Assembly (NCBI GenBank): GCA_025980465.1
Contig: JAICXJ010000022.1
Span: forward strand, 1-50,233
Reading direction: 5' to 3'
From: Frankiales bacterium
GTDB lineage: Bacteria; Actinomycetota; Actinomycetes; JAFAQI01
DNA: 50,233 bases
A program made the translations under genes and the position numbers. Under the pieces are notes generated by a model, which searched no databases, was not told the DNA's origin, and worked only from the letters and a program-made list of their open reading frames with translations. Below, piece by piece: positions 26,369-36,203 of this stretch (the stretch's first letter is position 1; every line of letters begins with the position of its first letter).

Positions 26369-28063
26369 ATGGTGACAGACCGGTTGACCTCGATGGCCAA
26401 CACCGCGGCTTCTTCGGCTGCGGAGGTGGCGAGCGGGGCATGGGCGACTGTCAACGTCCTGCACCGGCTTGGTCTGACCACTCCGGTCCGCCCGGACCGG
26501 CTGGTCCGGATGGCGGCCGGGATCCGGCATTGGGGGATGGGCGCGGCGGCGGCCTACGCCATGGGCGCTGCACGTGAGCCGGACCGGGTCGCGGTGATTG
26601 ACGAGCGTGAGGCGCTGACGTTCGCCGATGTTGACCGTCGGAGCAGCATCGTCGCGGCCGGGCTTGCCGAGCGCGGCATCGGCACCGGCGACTCGGTCGC
26701 GCTCCTGGCGCGCAACTCCTCCGCATTCATCGTCGCGATGGTCGCGCTGTCGAAGCTCGGCGCCGATGTGCTCTACGCCAACACCGGGTTTGCCGGACCG
26801 CAGCTCGGTGACGTGGTGCAGAGCGAGAAGGCGACCGCGATCATCGCCGACGATGAGTTCGCCGACCTCATCGCCGAGCACGCGAGCGCCCTTCCCTATG
26901 TCAAGGCCTGGGTCGACGATGCCAGCGCGCCGCCGGACAGCATCGCCGGAATGGTTGCTGCCGCCGATGGTCAGCCGACGCCGCAGCTGCCGTCCCCAGG
27001 TCGTGACAGTCGGCACGTGATCCTCACCAGCGGGACCACCGGCCGACCGAAGGGGGCTGCCCGCGGTTCCAGCGGCGGTGGCGGCCTGTCCGGAGCGATC
27101 AGCGGGCTCGCCTTCCTCGACGCGATCCCCTACAAGGCGCGAGGCGTCACCGTGCTCGCGGCGCCGGCTTTCCATGCTTGGGGGCTGGGCAACGTGACGA
27201 TCGGCATGCTGATGCAGTCCACCTTCGTCATGGCCCGCAAGTTCGATCCCGCCAACACGTTGCGGCTGGTCGAGAAGCACCGGGCGGACACGGTGGCCGC
27301 CGTGCCCGTCATGTGTCAGCGGATGCTCGATATCGAGGAGTCGCCTGACACGTCGTCGCTCCGGATCGTCGCACTGTCCGGATCGGCGCTCGCACCGACC
27401 CTGGCGACCCGATTCATGGACCGCTTCGGGGACGTCCTGTACAGCTTGTACGGATCCACTGAGGTTGCCTATGTCTCGGTGGCCGGCCCGAAGGACCTGC
27501 GGGAGGCACCGAATACCGCCGGGCAAGTGCTTCGCGGGGTGACGGTACGCATCGTCGACGAGAACGACCAGGACGTCGAACCGGGCACGATCGGTCGAAT
27601 CTTCGCCGGCAGCGGGATGTCCTTCGAGGGCTACACCAACGGTGACGACAAGGCACGCCTCGGAAACCTCGCCTCGATCGGTGACGTCGGCCGGATCGGC
27701 GACGACGGTCGGTTGTATGTCGAGGGCCGCGACGACGACATGATCGTCTCCGGAGGCGAGAACGTCTTCCCCGCTGAAGTCGAGGAGACGCTTCACCAGC
27801 ATCCGGACGTTGCTGACGTGGCCGTTGTCGGCGTATCGGATGATCGGTTCGGCCAGGCGCTCGTCGCCCACGTCGTGCTCAAGGAAGGCGGTGCAGCGAC
27901 TGACGAGGAGCTGCGGGCGCATGTGAAGAAGCAGCTCGCGAACTACAAGGTGCCTCGCGAGATCGTCCGGCACGACGCGCTTCCGCGCAACGAGACCGGC
28001 AAAGTCCTCAAGCGCGAGTTGCGCGAGACGGGCGAGAAAGAGCCAACACCGGAAAACGCTTAG
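26369..28063 (+). CDS. FadD-type acyl-CoA synthetase
   Basis: This 564-residue ANL-superfamily enzyme carries the P-loop LTSGTTGRPKGAARG, the aromatic SLYGSTEVAYVSVAGP, the hinge EGRDDDMIVSGGENVFPAEVEE and the C-terminal acceptor Lys in RNETGKVLKREL. It should activate a fatty or aromatic acid to acyl-CoA through an adenylate. The N-terminal 60 residues form an Ala-rich helical extension typical of mycobacterial FadD2/FadD12-like proteins. It begins right after the anti-sigma-like gene. Its stop overlaps that of the convergent pncA gene by 4 bp. Confidence 0.9.
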   Translation: MVTDRLTSMANTAASSAAEVASGAWATVNVLHRLGLTTPVRPDRLVRMAAGIRHWGMGAAAAYAMGAAREPDRVAVIDEREALTFADVDRRSSIVAAGLAERGIGTGDSVALLARNSSAFIVAMVALSKLGADVLYANTGFAGPQLGDVVQSEKATAIIADDEFADLIAEHASALPYVKAWVDDASAPPDSIAGMVAAADGQPTPQLPSPGRDSRHVILTSGTTGRPKGAARGSSGGGGLSGAISGLAFLDAIPYKARGVTVLAAPAFHAWGLGNVTIGMLMQSTFVMARKFDPANTLRLVEKHRADTVAAVPVMCQRMLDIEESPDTSSLRIVALSGSALAPTLATRFMDRFGDVLYSLYGSTEVAYVSVAGPKDLREAPNTAGQVLRGVTVRIVDENDQDVEPGTIGRIFAGSGMSFEGYTNGDDKARLGNLASIGDVGRIGDDGRLYVEGRDDDMIVSGGENVFPAEVEETLHQHPDVADVAVVGVSDDRFGQALVAHVVLKEGGAATDEELRAHVKKQLANYKVPREIVRHDALPRNETGKVLKRELRETGEKEPTPENA

Positions 28064-28629
28064 ACAGCGACGTGAACCTCACCGACCAACGCCACCCCAG
28101 CGGCTCGCATCTGCTCAAGCGCAGAAGCGACGGTCTCGGGTGCCACCCCGGCGGTGAGCTCGAGTAGCACCGTGGTGTCGAAGCCGGCGGCGGCTGCGTC
28201 GAGCGCGGTTGCCCGCACGCAGTGGTCGGTCGCGATGCCCACGATGTCGAGTGAATCGACATGATGCGTGCGGAGCCAGTCGGCAAGTTCGTCACCATCG
28301 GCGGTGACGCCTTCGAAGCCGCTGTACGCCGCTTGAAACGCGCCCTTGTCGAATACGGCATCGACCCGTTGGGTGTCGAGGTTGGGGTGAAATGCCGCGC
28401 CCTCGGTGCCGACCACGCAGTGCGGCGGCCAGCGGCTGACGAAGTCGGGAGTCGAGGAGAAGTGGTCACCGGGGTCGCGATGGGCGTCACGGGTCGCGAC
28501 GATGAGTGGGTAGTCGGCGGTCGCGAGCAGCACGCTGATCGCCGCTGCCACCGACGCCCCGCCTGCGACCGCGAGCGAGCCGCCCTCGCAGAAGTCGTTC
28601 TGTACGTCGACGATCGCCAGCGCTTTCAT
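28060..28629 (-). CDS. pncA: Nicotinamidase
   Basis: The 189-residue isochorismatase-fold protein has the nicotinamidase catalytic triad (Asp8 in IVDVQNDF, Lys in VFDKGAF, Cys in ATDHCVRA) and the metal-binding region TRDAHRDPGDHF. It hydrolyses nicotinamide to nicotinate in NAD salvage and would also activate pyrazinamide. Its ATG overlaps the stop of pncB by 4 bp, so the operon pairs the two successive salvage enzymes: nicotinamide to nicotinate to nicotinate mononucleotide. In M. tuberculosis the two genes are apart. Confidence 0.95.
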   Translation of the reverse strand: MKALAIVDVQNDFCEGGSLAVAGGASVAAAISVLLATADYPLIVATRDAHRDPGDHFSSTPDFVSRWPPHCVVGTEGAAFHPNLDTQRVDAVFDKGAFQAAYSGFEGVTADGDELADWLRTHHVDSLDIVGIATDHCVRATALDAAAAGFDTTVLLELTAGVAPETVASALEQMRAAGVALVGEVHVAV

Positions 28630-29927
28630 GACGACTCCCTCTCCTCCAGAACGGTCGGAATCACCGGATCACCCGACGACAGCTTGCTCGCCTCCGGTGG
28701 CAGCTCAGCGACGGCGTTCTCGCAGCGACGTCGTGCCGCGGCGACGTCTTCGCGACCGACGATCTCACCCTCGCGTACGACAGGGATCTGTAGCTCGCGG
28801 TCGTTGTCAGCCCGCTCGGGAAGGCCGTGGACGCCGACGCGTTCCTCCGTCGCGATCCCCTGACTGTCGCGTCGCCGCACCGAGTACTTCCGGCCGCCGG
28901 TCGAGGTCTTACCGAGCGACTGCTTCTCGGCGACGTGGCATTGCCCGCGTTCGTCGTAGAACTCGACCAGCTTGTAGACGAACCCGGCAGTCGGGCAGCC
29001 GCTCCCGGTCGCTACCGAGGTGCCGACGCCGTACCCGTCGACCGGCGCCGAGCCCAGCGCGGCGATCGCGAACTCGTCCAGGTCGCTCGTCACCACGATG
29101 CGGGTCTTGTGCGCGCCGAGCTCGTCGAGCAGTCGTCGTGCCTCGTGGGCCTGCTGCACGAGATCACCGGAGTCGAGCCGGATCGCACCCAGGGACGTGC
29201 CGGCGACCTCGATCGCATTGCGGATCCCCTGCTTCACGTCGTAGGTGTCGACGAGCAGGGTCGTGTCGGTGCCGAGCGCGTCGACCTGGGCGGCGAAGGC
29301 GGCCCGCTCGTCGTCGTGCACCAAGGTGAACGAGTGCGCCGCGGTGCCCAGCGTGGGCACCCCCCACTTCATTCCCGCCGCCAGGTTGGACGACGCGGCG
29401 AACCCGGCGATGTATGCCGCGCGAGCACTGGCGACAGCGGCCTGCTCATGGGTGCGCCGCGACCCCATCTCGATGCACGGGCGGGAGCGGGCCGCGCCGA
29501 TCATCCGGGCCGCAGCGGTTGCAACCGCGCTGTCATAGTTCAGCACGGACAGCACCAAGGTCTCCAGGACCACGCCCTCGGCGAAGCCGCCCTCGATCGT
29601 CACGACCGGCGACGACGGAAAGTACAGCTCGCCCTCGCCATAAGCGTCGATGGACCCGGTGAAGCGGTACGCCGCGAGCCAGTCGCCGGTCGCGGCGTCG
29701 ATGACGTCGTGGCGTGTGAGGAAGTCCAGCGCGGCAGCATCGAAGCGGAAATTCGGCAGCTCCTCGAGGAACCGTCCGAGGCCCGCACAGACGCCATATC
29801 TGCGTCGGCCCGGAAGCGACCGGGCGAAGACCTCGAACACGCACCGTCGATGAGCCGCGCCGCTGCGAAGGGCGGCGTCCACCATCGTCAATTCGTAGTG
29901 GTCGGTGAGCAGCCCGATGCTGGTCAT
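28626..29927 (-). CDS. pncB: Nicotinate phosphoribosyltransferase
   Basis: The 433-residue product starts with the family signature GLLTDHYELTMVDAAL and keeps AYRFTGSIDAYGEGELYFPSSPVV, the catalytic region EMGSRRTHEQAAVASARAAYIAGFAASSN, and IRLDSGDLVQQAHEARRLLD, then DEFAIAALG. It joins nicotinate and PRPP (with ATP) to give nicotinate mononucleotide. It lies upstream of pncA in the same operon. It is the counterpart of M. tuberculosis Rv1330c, and like it lies divergent to clpS, which anchors this region to the conserved gene order. Confidence 0.95.
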   Translation of the reverse strand: MTSIGLLTDHYELTMVDAALRSGAAHRRCVFEVFARSLPGRRRYGVCAGLGRFLEELPNFRFDAAALDFLTRHDVIDAATGDWLAAYRFTGSIDAYGEGELYFPSSPVVTIEGGFAEGVVLETLVLSVLNYDSAVATAAARMIGAARSRPCIEMGSRRTHEQAAVASARAAYIAGFAASSNLAAGMKWGVPTLGTAAHSFTLVHDDERAAFAAQVDALGTDTTLLVDTYDVKQGIRNAIEVAGTSLGAIRLDSGDLVQQAHEARRLLDELGAHKTRIVVTSDLDEFAIAALGSAPVDGYGVGTSVATGSGCPTAGFVYKLVEFYDERGQCHVAEKQSLGKTSTGGRKYSVRRRDSQGIATEERVGVHGLPERADNDRELQIPVVREGEIVGREDVAAARRRCENAVAELPPEASKLSSGDPVIPTVLEERESS

Positions 29928-30006
29928 ACCGATACTTCAGCAGGTCGGCAGTTCGGGAGCGGCGGGGTGGGGGTGACCCCGGCAGGTTCGATGCGATCAT
30001 TTGGGT

Positions 30007-30297
30007 ATGTCGGCTCCCGCCGTCGAGCGGACACGGTCTCCGGAGATCGATGAAGATCTCGAGCCGGATCGGCCGTGGGTGACGATCGTCTGGAACGACC
30101 CGATCAACCTGATGAGCTACGTGACGTGGGTCTTCCAGAAGTTGTTCGGCTACAGCAAGGAGAAGGCGACCAAGTTGATGCTGGACGTCCACAACAAGGG
30201 TCGCGCCGCGGTGTCCACGGGATCGCGTGAGCAGATGGAGCACGATGTCTCGCGACTTCATGCCGCCGGTCTGTGGGCGACGCTTCAGCGGGACTGA
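30007..30297 (+). CDS. clpS: ClpS adaptor protein
   Basis: The 96-residue protein has the ClpS core [44 protein letters not shown] and the N-terminal acidic extension (EIDEDLEPD). It delivers N-degron proteins with destabilising N-termini to ClpC/ClpA for ClpP degradation. A GATCAT hexamer ends 6 nt before the ATG. It is followed by the DUF2017 gene, as in M. tuberculosis Rv1331-Rv1332. Confidence 0.95.
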   Translation: MSAPAVERTRSPEIDEDLEPDRPWVTIVWNDPINLMSYVTWVFQKLFGYSKEKATKLMLDVHNKGRAAVSTGSREQMEHDVSRLHAAGLWATLQRD

Positions 30298-30303
30298 CCG
30301 CGC

Positions 30304-30879
30304 ATGGGACCGGTACGCCGGCGAGGTGACCACGTCCGGGTGACGTTGGATCGAACCGAGGCCGACCTGCTCGCCAGCCTGGTCGGCCAGGTGCGAGCGC
30401 TCCTCGGGGAGGGCACGCCGGCCGACCCGCAACCGCGTGACGCCGATCCGATCGACCTGCTCGAGGCCTCACTGGGTAATCCTCCGTCGCGACCCGAGGG
30501 CCCGATCCTCGAGCGGCTGCTGCCGGACGGATATCGCGACGATCCTGAGGCAGCCGGCGAGTTCCGCCGGCTCACCGACGCCGACCTGCGCGCTACTAAG
30601 CGGGAGGCGCTCGACCAGGTCCGTCGGGACATCGAGGCGGCTGAGTCGAGCCCCCGCGGGCGACGCATCATCGTTGACCTCGACGAGCCTCGGACCACGC
30701 AGTGGCTGCATGCACTCGCCGATGTAAGGCTCGCGCTCGGGGTACGGCTCGGAGTGAGCGAGGACACCAGGTTCGCGCTGGATGACCTCACCGAGGATCC
30801 CGCGCTCGCGGCCGAGCTGGCGCTCTACGACTGGCTGACCTGGCTGCAGGATGCTGTCGTGCGGCAGGCGCCGGTCTAA
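30304..30879 (+). CDS. DUF2017 protein (Rv1332-like)
   Basis: This 191-residue acidic, helical protein begins VRRRGDHVRVTLDRTEADLLASLVGQV and continues LLPDGYRDDPEAAGEFRRLTDADLRATKREAL. It ends with AELALYDWLTWLQDAVV. This is the DUF2017 pattern, which sits next to clpS in most actinobacteria. No function is established; a role with the ClpS/Clp protease pathway is inferred from conserved linkage. It starts 7 bp after clpS. The gene that follows in M. tuberculosis order (Rv1333 and then mec) is replaced here by a large surface-polymer cluster. Confidence 0.9.
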   Translation: MGPVRRRGDHVRVTLDRTEADLLASLVGQVRALLGEGTPADPQPRDADPIDLLEASLGNPPSRPEGPILERLLPDGYRDDPEAAGEFRRLTDADLRATKREALDQVRRDIEAAESSPRGRRIIVDLDEPRTTQWLHALADVRLALGVRLGVSEDTRFALDDLTEDPALAAELALYDWLTWLQDAVVRQAPV

Positions 30880-30988
30880 GTGACCGGCCGGTAGAGTCGA
30901 CCGGCAGGAACAGCGGCAGCGGACCGGTCACGCCGGTTTCACGATGACCCGAGTCAGACCGAACGTCAGACAAGGAGCGGACCTCTCG

Positions 30989-33280
30989 GTGGCGCGCTTC
31001 TCCCTCGTGCTGCCGGTGTACAACGTGCGGGCATACCTGCGCGAGTGCCTCGATTCCGTCCTGGGCCAGACATTCACCGACTTCGAGCTCATCGCGGTCG
31101 ATGACTGCTCGCCGGACAACAGTGGCGAGATCCTCGATGAGTACGCCCGGCAGGACGAGCGGGTCCAGGTCATCCATCTCGAAGCGAACGCCGGGCTCGG
31201 CCCGGCCCGCAACGTAGGCATGAATCAGGCGACCGGGGACTACCTGCTGTTCGTGGACAGCGACGACGCGATGGCTCCGGGCGCTCTCGCTGCCATCGCC
31301 GCGCGCCTAATTGCCACCGACGATCCCGACGTTCTGATCTTCGACTATGCCCGGCTGTACTGGAACCGTCGTCTGGTTCGTAACCGGCTGGCCGATCTGC
31401 TGAAGCAATCCGAGCCGGCGGTCTTCACGATCGACGAGCGACCGGAGCTGCTCACGTTGCTCATGGTGGTGTGGAACAAAGCATTCAGGCGCGAGTTCAT
31501 CGCCGCCGGCGGTTTCCAGTTCCCGGCGGGGTTCTACGAGGACACGCCGTGGACCTATCCGACCCTTCTCGCCGCGCGCCGGATCGCCGTACTGAACCGG
31601 GTGTGCATCCACTATCGGATGCGCCGCGAGGCCGGCAACATCCTCAAGAGTCGTAGCCGCAAGCATTTCGACATCTATGACCAGTGGCGCCTGGTTTTCG
31701 CCTGGCTCGACGAGCATCCCGACCTCGTCGGGTGGCGGCCGTTATTGCTGCGCCGCCAACTCGAACACGTCATGACGATCCTCGACAACCCTGGTCGGCT
31801 CCCAGCGGAGGCGCGGGGTGAGTTCTTCGCCCAGGCACATGAGGCGTTCGAACGGGCTCACACCGGCGAACCGCTCTCGGTACCGGCGGGGGTCGCCGGG
31901 CGACGGCTCCGGCTGCTCGCCGAGGGCAAGTACCTCCGGTTCCGGACGCTCACCGCCCTCGTCGCGGTGCTGGTGAGCTGGCGTCGTCGGATGCGGCAGG
32001 TGCGGGGCGGTGCGCGACAGCAGTATCGGCGCGGCGTCCGCGTGGTCAAGCGGGCGTACTACCACCTTCAGCTGCGACTGCCGATTGATCCCAACCTGGC
32101 GCTGTTCAGTGCCTACTGGGATCGCGGCGTCACGTGTAATCCCGCGGCGATCTACTACAAAGCGCGGGAGCTTGCACCGCACGTTCGTGGCGTATTCGTC
32201 ATCCGGGATCCGAAGTCGACGACGATTCCGGAAGGGGTCGAGTGGGTCCTGGTCGAATCGATCGCCCATCGCCGGATCGCCGCGCGCGCCAAGTTCTTCG
32301 TGAACAACGCGAACTTTCCGGGCTGGGTCCGCAAGCGCCCGGGCACGGTCCACCTCCAGACCCAGCACGGCACCCCACTGAAGAAGATGGGGCTCGACCT
32401 GCAGGACTATCCGGTCGGAGCGAACCGGATGGACTTCGACCGGCTGCTCAAGCGGGTAGATCGATGGGACTTCAACATCTCCTCGAACCGGTTCTCGACC
32501 GAGATCTGGGAGCGTTGCTACCCGGCGTCGTTCGAGACGCTCGAGGTCGGCTACCCCCGCAACGATCAGCTCGTGTTGGCGACAGAAGCCGATCGGGTGC
32601 GGATCCGCAAGGAGCTGGGCCTCGCCGCGGACGCGACCGTCGTGCTGTTTGCGCCAACCTTCCGCGACTACCGCAACGACTTCGACCCTGAGGTCGGGTT
32701 GGATGAACTGGTCCAGGCGATCGGTGACAATGGCGTTCTGCTGGTCCGGGCTCATTACTTCCTCACCGACGACGGCTCCGAATCGCCGATCGCGTCCGAC
32801 CGGATCCGAGACGTCTCCGGCCATTCCTCGATCGAGGCACTTTTGATCGCCTCTGACGTACTGCTCACCGACTACTCCTCGATCATGTTCGATTACGCAG
32901 TGATGGATCGGCCGATCGTGATCTTCGCTCCCGACTGGGACACCTACGTGCGGACCCGAGGCGTCAACTTCGACCTGATGGCGGAGCCACCCGGGGTTGT
33001 GGCACGCACCGCCGACGAGCTCATCGAGAGCTTTCGGTCAGGAGCCGTGGTTGCGGAGGCGGCCGCGAAGGCGCGAGCCGACTTTCGCCGGCGATTCTGC
33101 GATTTCGATGACGGCCACGCCGCCGAGAAGGTGGTCCGGCGGGTATTCCTCGGCGAGCCGCTCGCACCGCAGTACGAGTCGGAATCGACGGCTGTCACCA
33201 GGGCCGGCGCGCAGGACTCCGAGCAAGCGGACGACCACGTTGACGCGGCACCGACCACACTCGAGATGGACGAAACGTGA
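30989..33280 (+). CDS. Bifunctional GT2 glycosyltransferase/CDP-glycerol glycerophosphotransferase
   Basis: The protein of about 763 residues is a fusion. Residues about 1-260 are a GT-A domain with FSLVLPVYNVRAYLREC, AVDDCSPDNS and the metal-site VDSDDAM; YEDTPWTYP marks its acceptor part. Residues about 350-720 are a TagF/TagB-like CDP-glycerol:poly(glycerophosphate) transferase, with TQHGTPLKKMGLDL, GYPRNDQL, VLFAPTFRDY and LLTDYSSIMFDYAVM. Such proteins polymerise glycerol- or ribitol-phosphate in wall teichoic acids. GTG 30989 gives the usual VARFSLVLP start; ATG 30944 is an alternative. It overlaps the sulfotransferase gene by GTGA. Confidence 0.9.
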   Translation: MARFSLVLPVYNVRAYLRECLDSVLGQTFTDFELIAVDDCSPDNSGEILDEYARQDERVQVIHLEANAGLGPARNVGMNQATGDYLLFVDSDDAMAPGALAAIAARLIATDDPDVLIFDYARLYWNRRLVRNRLADLLKQSEPAVFTIDERPELLTLLMVVWNKAFRREFIAAGGFQFPAGFYEDTPWTYPTLLAARRIAVLNRVCIHYRMRREAGNILKSRSRKHFDIYDQWRLVFAWLDEHPDLVGWRPLLLRRQLEHVMTILDNPGRLPAEARGEFFAQAHEAFERAHTGEPLSVPAGVAGRRLRLLAEGKYLRFRTLTALVAVLVSWRRRMRQVRGGARQQYRRGVRVVKRAYYHLQLRLPIDPNLALFSAYWDRGVTCNPAAIYYKARELAPHVRGVFVIRDPKSTTIPEGVEWVLVESIAHRRIAARAKFFVNNANFPGWVRKRPGTVHLQTQHGTPLKKMGLDLQDYPVGANRMDFDRLLKRVDRWDFNISSNRFSTEIWERCYPASFETLEVGYPRNDQLVLATEADRVRIRKELGLAADATVVLFAPTFRDYRNDFDPEVGLDELVQAIGDNGVLLVRAHYFLTDDGSESPIASDRIRDVSGHSSIEALLIASDVLLTDYSSIMFDYAVMDRPIVIFAPDWDTYVRTRGVNFDLMAEPPGVVARTADELIESFRSGAVVAEAAAKARADFRRRFCDFDDGHAAEKVVRRVFLGEPLAPQYESESTAVTRAGAQDSEQADDHVDAAPTTLEMDET

Positions 33281-34356
33281 CGGGCACTCCTTCGCCGTAC
33301 GACGGGCGAACCGACCGGCCGATCTTCATCGGAGCCTGCCCGAGGTCGGGCACGACGTTGCTCCGGACGATGCTCAACACCCATCCCGACATCGCGATCC
33401 CACGTGAGACCCGGTTCATGATCTTCGCCTGGGAGCGCCGATTGAACTGGCGCCATGTCAGACGACCGCGGGCTCGCGAGCGGTTCGGCAAGATCGTGTT
33501 CGAGACCAAGTGGACCCGAGGCGAGCGGCTTGGCACTCCACCCGAGATCGCTATTCCGCGACTGCGGGAGGCGCCGCCGACGCTCGGCTCGTTGGTCGGG
33601 ACCTGTTTCCAGCTGTACGCCGAGTCGACCGGGAAGACCCGCTGGGGCGACAAGCGCCCGATGTACGCGCGCTATCTGGACTCGGTGTTCACATTCTTTC
33701 CCGACGCGCAGTACATCAACTTGATCCGGGACCCTCGGGCCTCGGTCGCATCGATGCGCAAGCTCAACTGGTACGAGGGGAGCATTGCGCCGAGCATCGA
33801 CCTCTGGCTGCGGTCGGTCCGGGCTGTCGAGCCGTGGCGGAAGTGCCTTCACCCCGACCAGTTCCTCGACCTCCGCTACGAAGACCTGGTCGCTGATCCG
33901 GTCGCGGAACTCGAACGGATCTCGGACTATCTGACCCTCGACCGCGCGACGATCCCGACGATGCTGACCTACTACGAGCATGTCGACGAGAAGACCCCGA
34001 AGTATCACGCCCGGTTGTCGGAACCGGTCTCTGACGCGTCGCTTCGGAGTTGGGAGTCGGTGCTGAGCGAGGAGGAGGTCGCGCTCGTCGAGCAGGTGAC
34101 TCGGCCATGGATGACCCGCCATGGTTATGAGCCGGTCGGCGGTCAGCGCCCGCCGCGGGCGTTGCTAAACGCCTACCACGCGCGGCGACGCACGGTGGCT
34201 TGGCGACGGCGACGCACCACGCTCGAGGAGTACAAGCGGCTGGTCGCGTATCGCGGGATACCGATCGCGGCGCGGCTCACCAGTGGGCAGCGCGAGATCC
34301 ACCAGTGGCCACCGAAGCCCTCGGTGCGCAAGCGCAACATCGGTAAGCCGCGCTAG
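33277..34356 (+). CDS. Sulfotransferase family protein
   Basis: The 359-residue protein carries the PAPS-binding P-loop FIGACPRSGTTLLRTML near its N-terminus and the 3'-phosphate motif NLIRDPRASVASM. LRYEDLVADPVAELERIS follows. It should transfer sulfate from PAPS to an acceptor such as a sugar or lipid. It overlaps the glycosyl/glycerophosphotransferase gene by 4 bp, so it very probably modifies the same polymer. The C-terminus is basic (Arg-rich), which may help it to sit at the membrane. Its stop codon overlaps that of the convergent GT2 gene through a shared CTAG. Confidence 0.85.
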   Translation: MTGTPSPYDGRTDRPIFIGACPRSGTTLLRTMLNTHPDIAIPRETRFMIFAWERRLNWRHVRRPRARERFGKIVFETKWTRGERLGTPPEIAIPRLREAPPTLGSLVGTCFQLYAESTGKTRWGDKRPMYARYLDSVFTFFPDAQYINLIRDPRASVASMRKLNWYEGSIAPSIDLWLRSVRAVEPWRKCLHPDQFLDLRYEDLVADPVAELERISDYLTLDRATIPTMLTYYEHVDEKTPKYHARLSEPVSDASLRSWESVLSEEEVALVEQVTRPWMTRHGYEPVGGQRPPRALLNAYHARRRTVAWRRRRTTLEEYKRLVAYRGIPIAARLTSGQREIHQWPPKPSVRKRNIGKPR

Positions 34357-36200
34357 CCGCCAACGAAGAGAGCGAGGTAGCCGTCCTCGCCGGCCTCGAC
34401 CCGTACGGCGCGACCGGCTACCTCGCTGGTAAGCGCGGAGTCGATCATCAGTCCGTGGTGGCTGGCGCCGGCGGCGATCCGCACTCGCCAGATGCCGTCG
34501 CTGAGGTCGGACAGCGGTAACCGGCCGACGAAGCGCCGGGTGCCGAAGTGTGGGTCAGTGTGCAGTGGTTGCAGCGTCTCCCGGCCGGCGGTCCCCACCG
34601 CCACGAGGTGAGTCGGCTTGGAGTCCACGTCCCCGACCGAGCCGACGAGCTCGAGTACCCCGGCCGGTGAGATCCGGATCTGCTCGGCGCGCGACGGTGT
34701 GATGCCCGACGTGAGGGTCAGCCGTCCGCGTCCGGTCAGATCCACCCGGATCTCGGTTGCCGACCCGCGTCGCGCCCGGACGACTCGGCTGACACTCGCC
34801 ACCGCGCCGGCCGACTCATGCCAGCTGGCGATGCGGCGCAGGTGGTGGTCGCGGCTGAGGAGCACCAACCGCCAGCGCCGCTGCCGGCCGGCGATGGCGG
34901 TGACGTCCAGCCGGGCGGCGAACCGACCCTCGGCGGAGACGGTCGTCGTCAACCGCAATGGTCGGCCCAGCTGTTCGGGGATGGCCAGCATGGTCAGTCT
35001 CCTGGTGACCGGACCGACGAGGTCGATTGCTGCGCTTCCGTCCACCCGCACCTCGTCGGCGTCGACTCTTAGCTGGTCCAGCGTTGAGAGCAGCCGGAGA
35101 TCACGGTTGATGCGGAGGGGGTCGGCTGGTCGGTCCGGCTCGGGATCGGGAGGCCAGGGGAACTCGGCGTACCAGGACCGACCTTGCCGGCGGGCGACGC
35201 CGGTGTGAGGTCCGGCTCGTTCGAACTGGAGAGTTTCGTCGAGCCCCGCCGAGTCGTTACGGCGTACCAGCTCCCATTGCAGCCGCCGGAGCGCCGGAAG
35301 GCGCGCGAAGGCGCTTTCGTCGACGGTCGCCAGGTAGCTGTTGACCGAGCTGAGGAACTCGAGACGGTAGTCGTCGTCGGCGGCATCGAAGGTCGCGAGA
35401 AAGTAGCGGAGGTCATGGGTGACGGCCGACTCGTCGTACCGACGCCGTTCCTGATCGAGTCCACGGGCTGCCAGGAACCCACTGACGTAGCGCACGGCGT
35501 GGACCCGATCTCGCATCGAGGCGACGTCTAAGCGCTGCTGCGTGATCGACGCCTCGGTTCCGGTCTCGCGGACTCGCCAGAGATAGACCGGCTCCCGCCG
35601 TACGTCGACCGATCGGGCGAGGTAGTGGGCCGGCAGCGTGACGTACTGGTCCTCGTAATGGACACCGACCGGAAACCGAAACTCGTGCTGATCCCAGAAC
35701 GTCCGGCGAAAGACCTTGTTCCACGCGACGCGGTCGGCGATCAGCGGCGAGAACCGGCGGATGTGGGTCCGCAGCCTGGTACGGGCGAAGGTCTCGGCCA
35801 AGAACCGGGCGGGATAGGTGCGCTCCGAGGCAACCCGCCGAACGTTTCCGGTCGCGAGATCCGAACCCGTGGCCTCGATCGTGGACAGCAGGAGGTTGAT
35901 CGCTCCAGGCGTCAGCAGGTCGTCGCTGTCGACGAACCACAGGAACTCCCCGGTGGCGTGGTCGACGCCGGTGTTGCGCGCGGCACCGAGGCCCTGGTTG
36001 GCCTGCGTGACCACCTTCAGTCGACGATCCACCGCGGCCAGGTCGGCCAACCGGGACGCGCTGTCGTCGGTCGAACCATCGTCGACAGCAACGATCTCGA
36101 GGTCGGGCCCGGCCTGGGATCGGATCGAGGCCAAGCAGGCCGGAAGGTAGTCCGCGACGTTGTACACGGGGACGACCACCGATAGCCGCGGGCGGGCCAT
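34353..36200 (-). CDS. GT2 glycosyltransferase with a large C-terminal beta region
   Basis: The 615-residue protein has an N-terminal GT-A domain (LSVVVPVYNVADYLPACLAS, AVDDGSTDDS, WFVDSDDLL, then YEDQYVTLP). It is related to the GT2 half of the fusion encoded nearby. Residues about 350-615 are beta-rich, with repeats around RLTTTVSAEGRFAARLDV and RLTLTSGITPS, resembling the Ig-like or SH3-like region of TagF-type enzymes rather than a known catalytic domain. No TagF catalytic motif (HGTPLKK) is present. It probably adds sugars or polyol phosphates to the same polymer. The gene upstream on this strand ends 3 bp before its start. Confidence 0.85.
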   Translation of the reverse strand: MARPRLSVVVPVYNVADYLPACLASIRSQAGPDLEIVAVDDGSTDDSASRLADLAAVDRRLKVVTQANQGLGAARNTGVDHATGEFLWFVDSDDLLTPGAINLLLSTIEATGSDLATGNVRRVASERTYPARFLAETFARTRLRTHIRRFSPLIADRVAWNKVFRRTFWDQHEFRFPVGVHYEDQYVTLPAHYLARSVDVRREPVYLWRVRETGTEASITQQRLDVASMRDRVHAVRYVSGFLAARGLDQERRRYDESAVTHDLRYFLATFDAADDDYRLEFLSSVNSYLATVDESAFARLPALRRLQWELVRRNDSAGLDETLQFERAGPHTGVARRQGRSWYAEFPWPPDPEPDRPADPLRINRDLRLLSTLDQLRVDADEVRVDGSAAIDLVGPVTRRLTMLAIPEQLGRPLRLTTTVSAEGRFAARLDVTAIAGRQRRWRLVLLSRDHHLRRIASWHESAGAVASVSRVVRARRGSATEIRVDLTGRGRLTLTSGITPSRAEQIRISPAGVLELVGSVGDVDSKPTHLVAVGTAGRETLQPLHTDPHFGTRRFVGRLPLSDLSDGIWRVRIAAGASHHGLMIDSALTSEVAGRAVRVEAGEDGYLALFVGG

Positions 36201-36203
36201 CTC

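Noticed and set aside
25700-27973. Long minus-strand open frame (757 codons) opposite the epimerase and acyl-CoA synthetase genes
   Set aside because: It is Arg/His/Pro-rich without any domain and lies opposite genes with clear family motifs; long antisense frames are common in high-GC DNA.
32242-32691. Extra small plus-strand gene inside the glycerophosphotransferase gene
   Set aside because: It lies in another frame of a gene with continuous TagF motifs and has no ribosome site or recognisable features.
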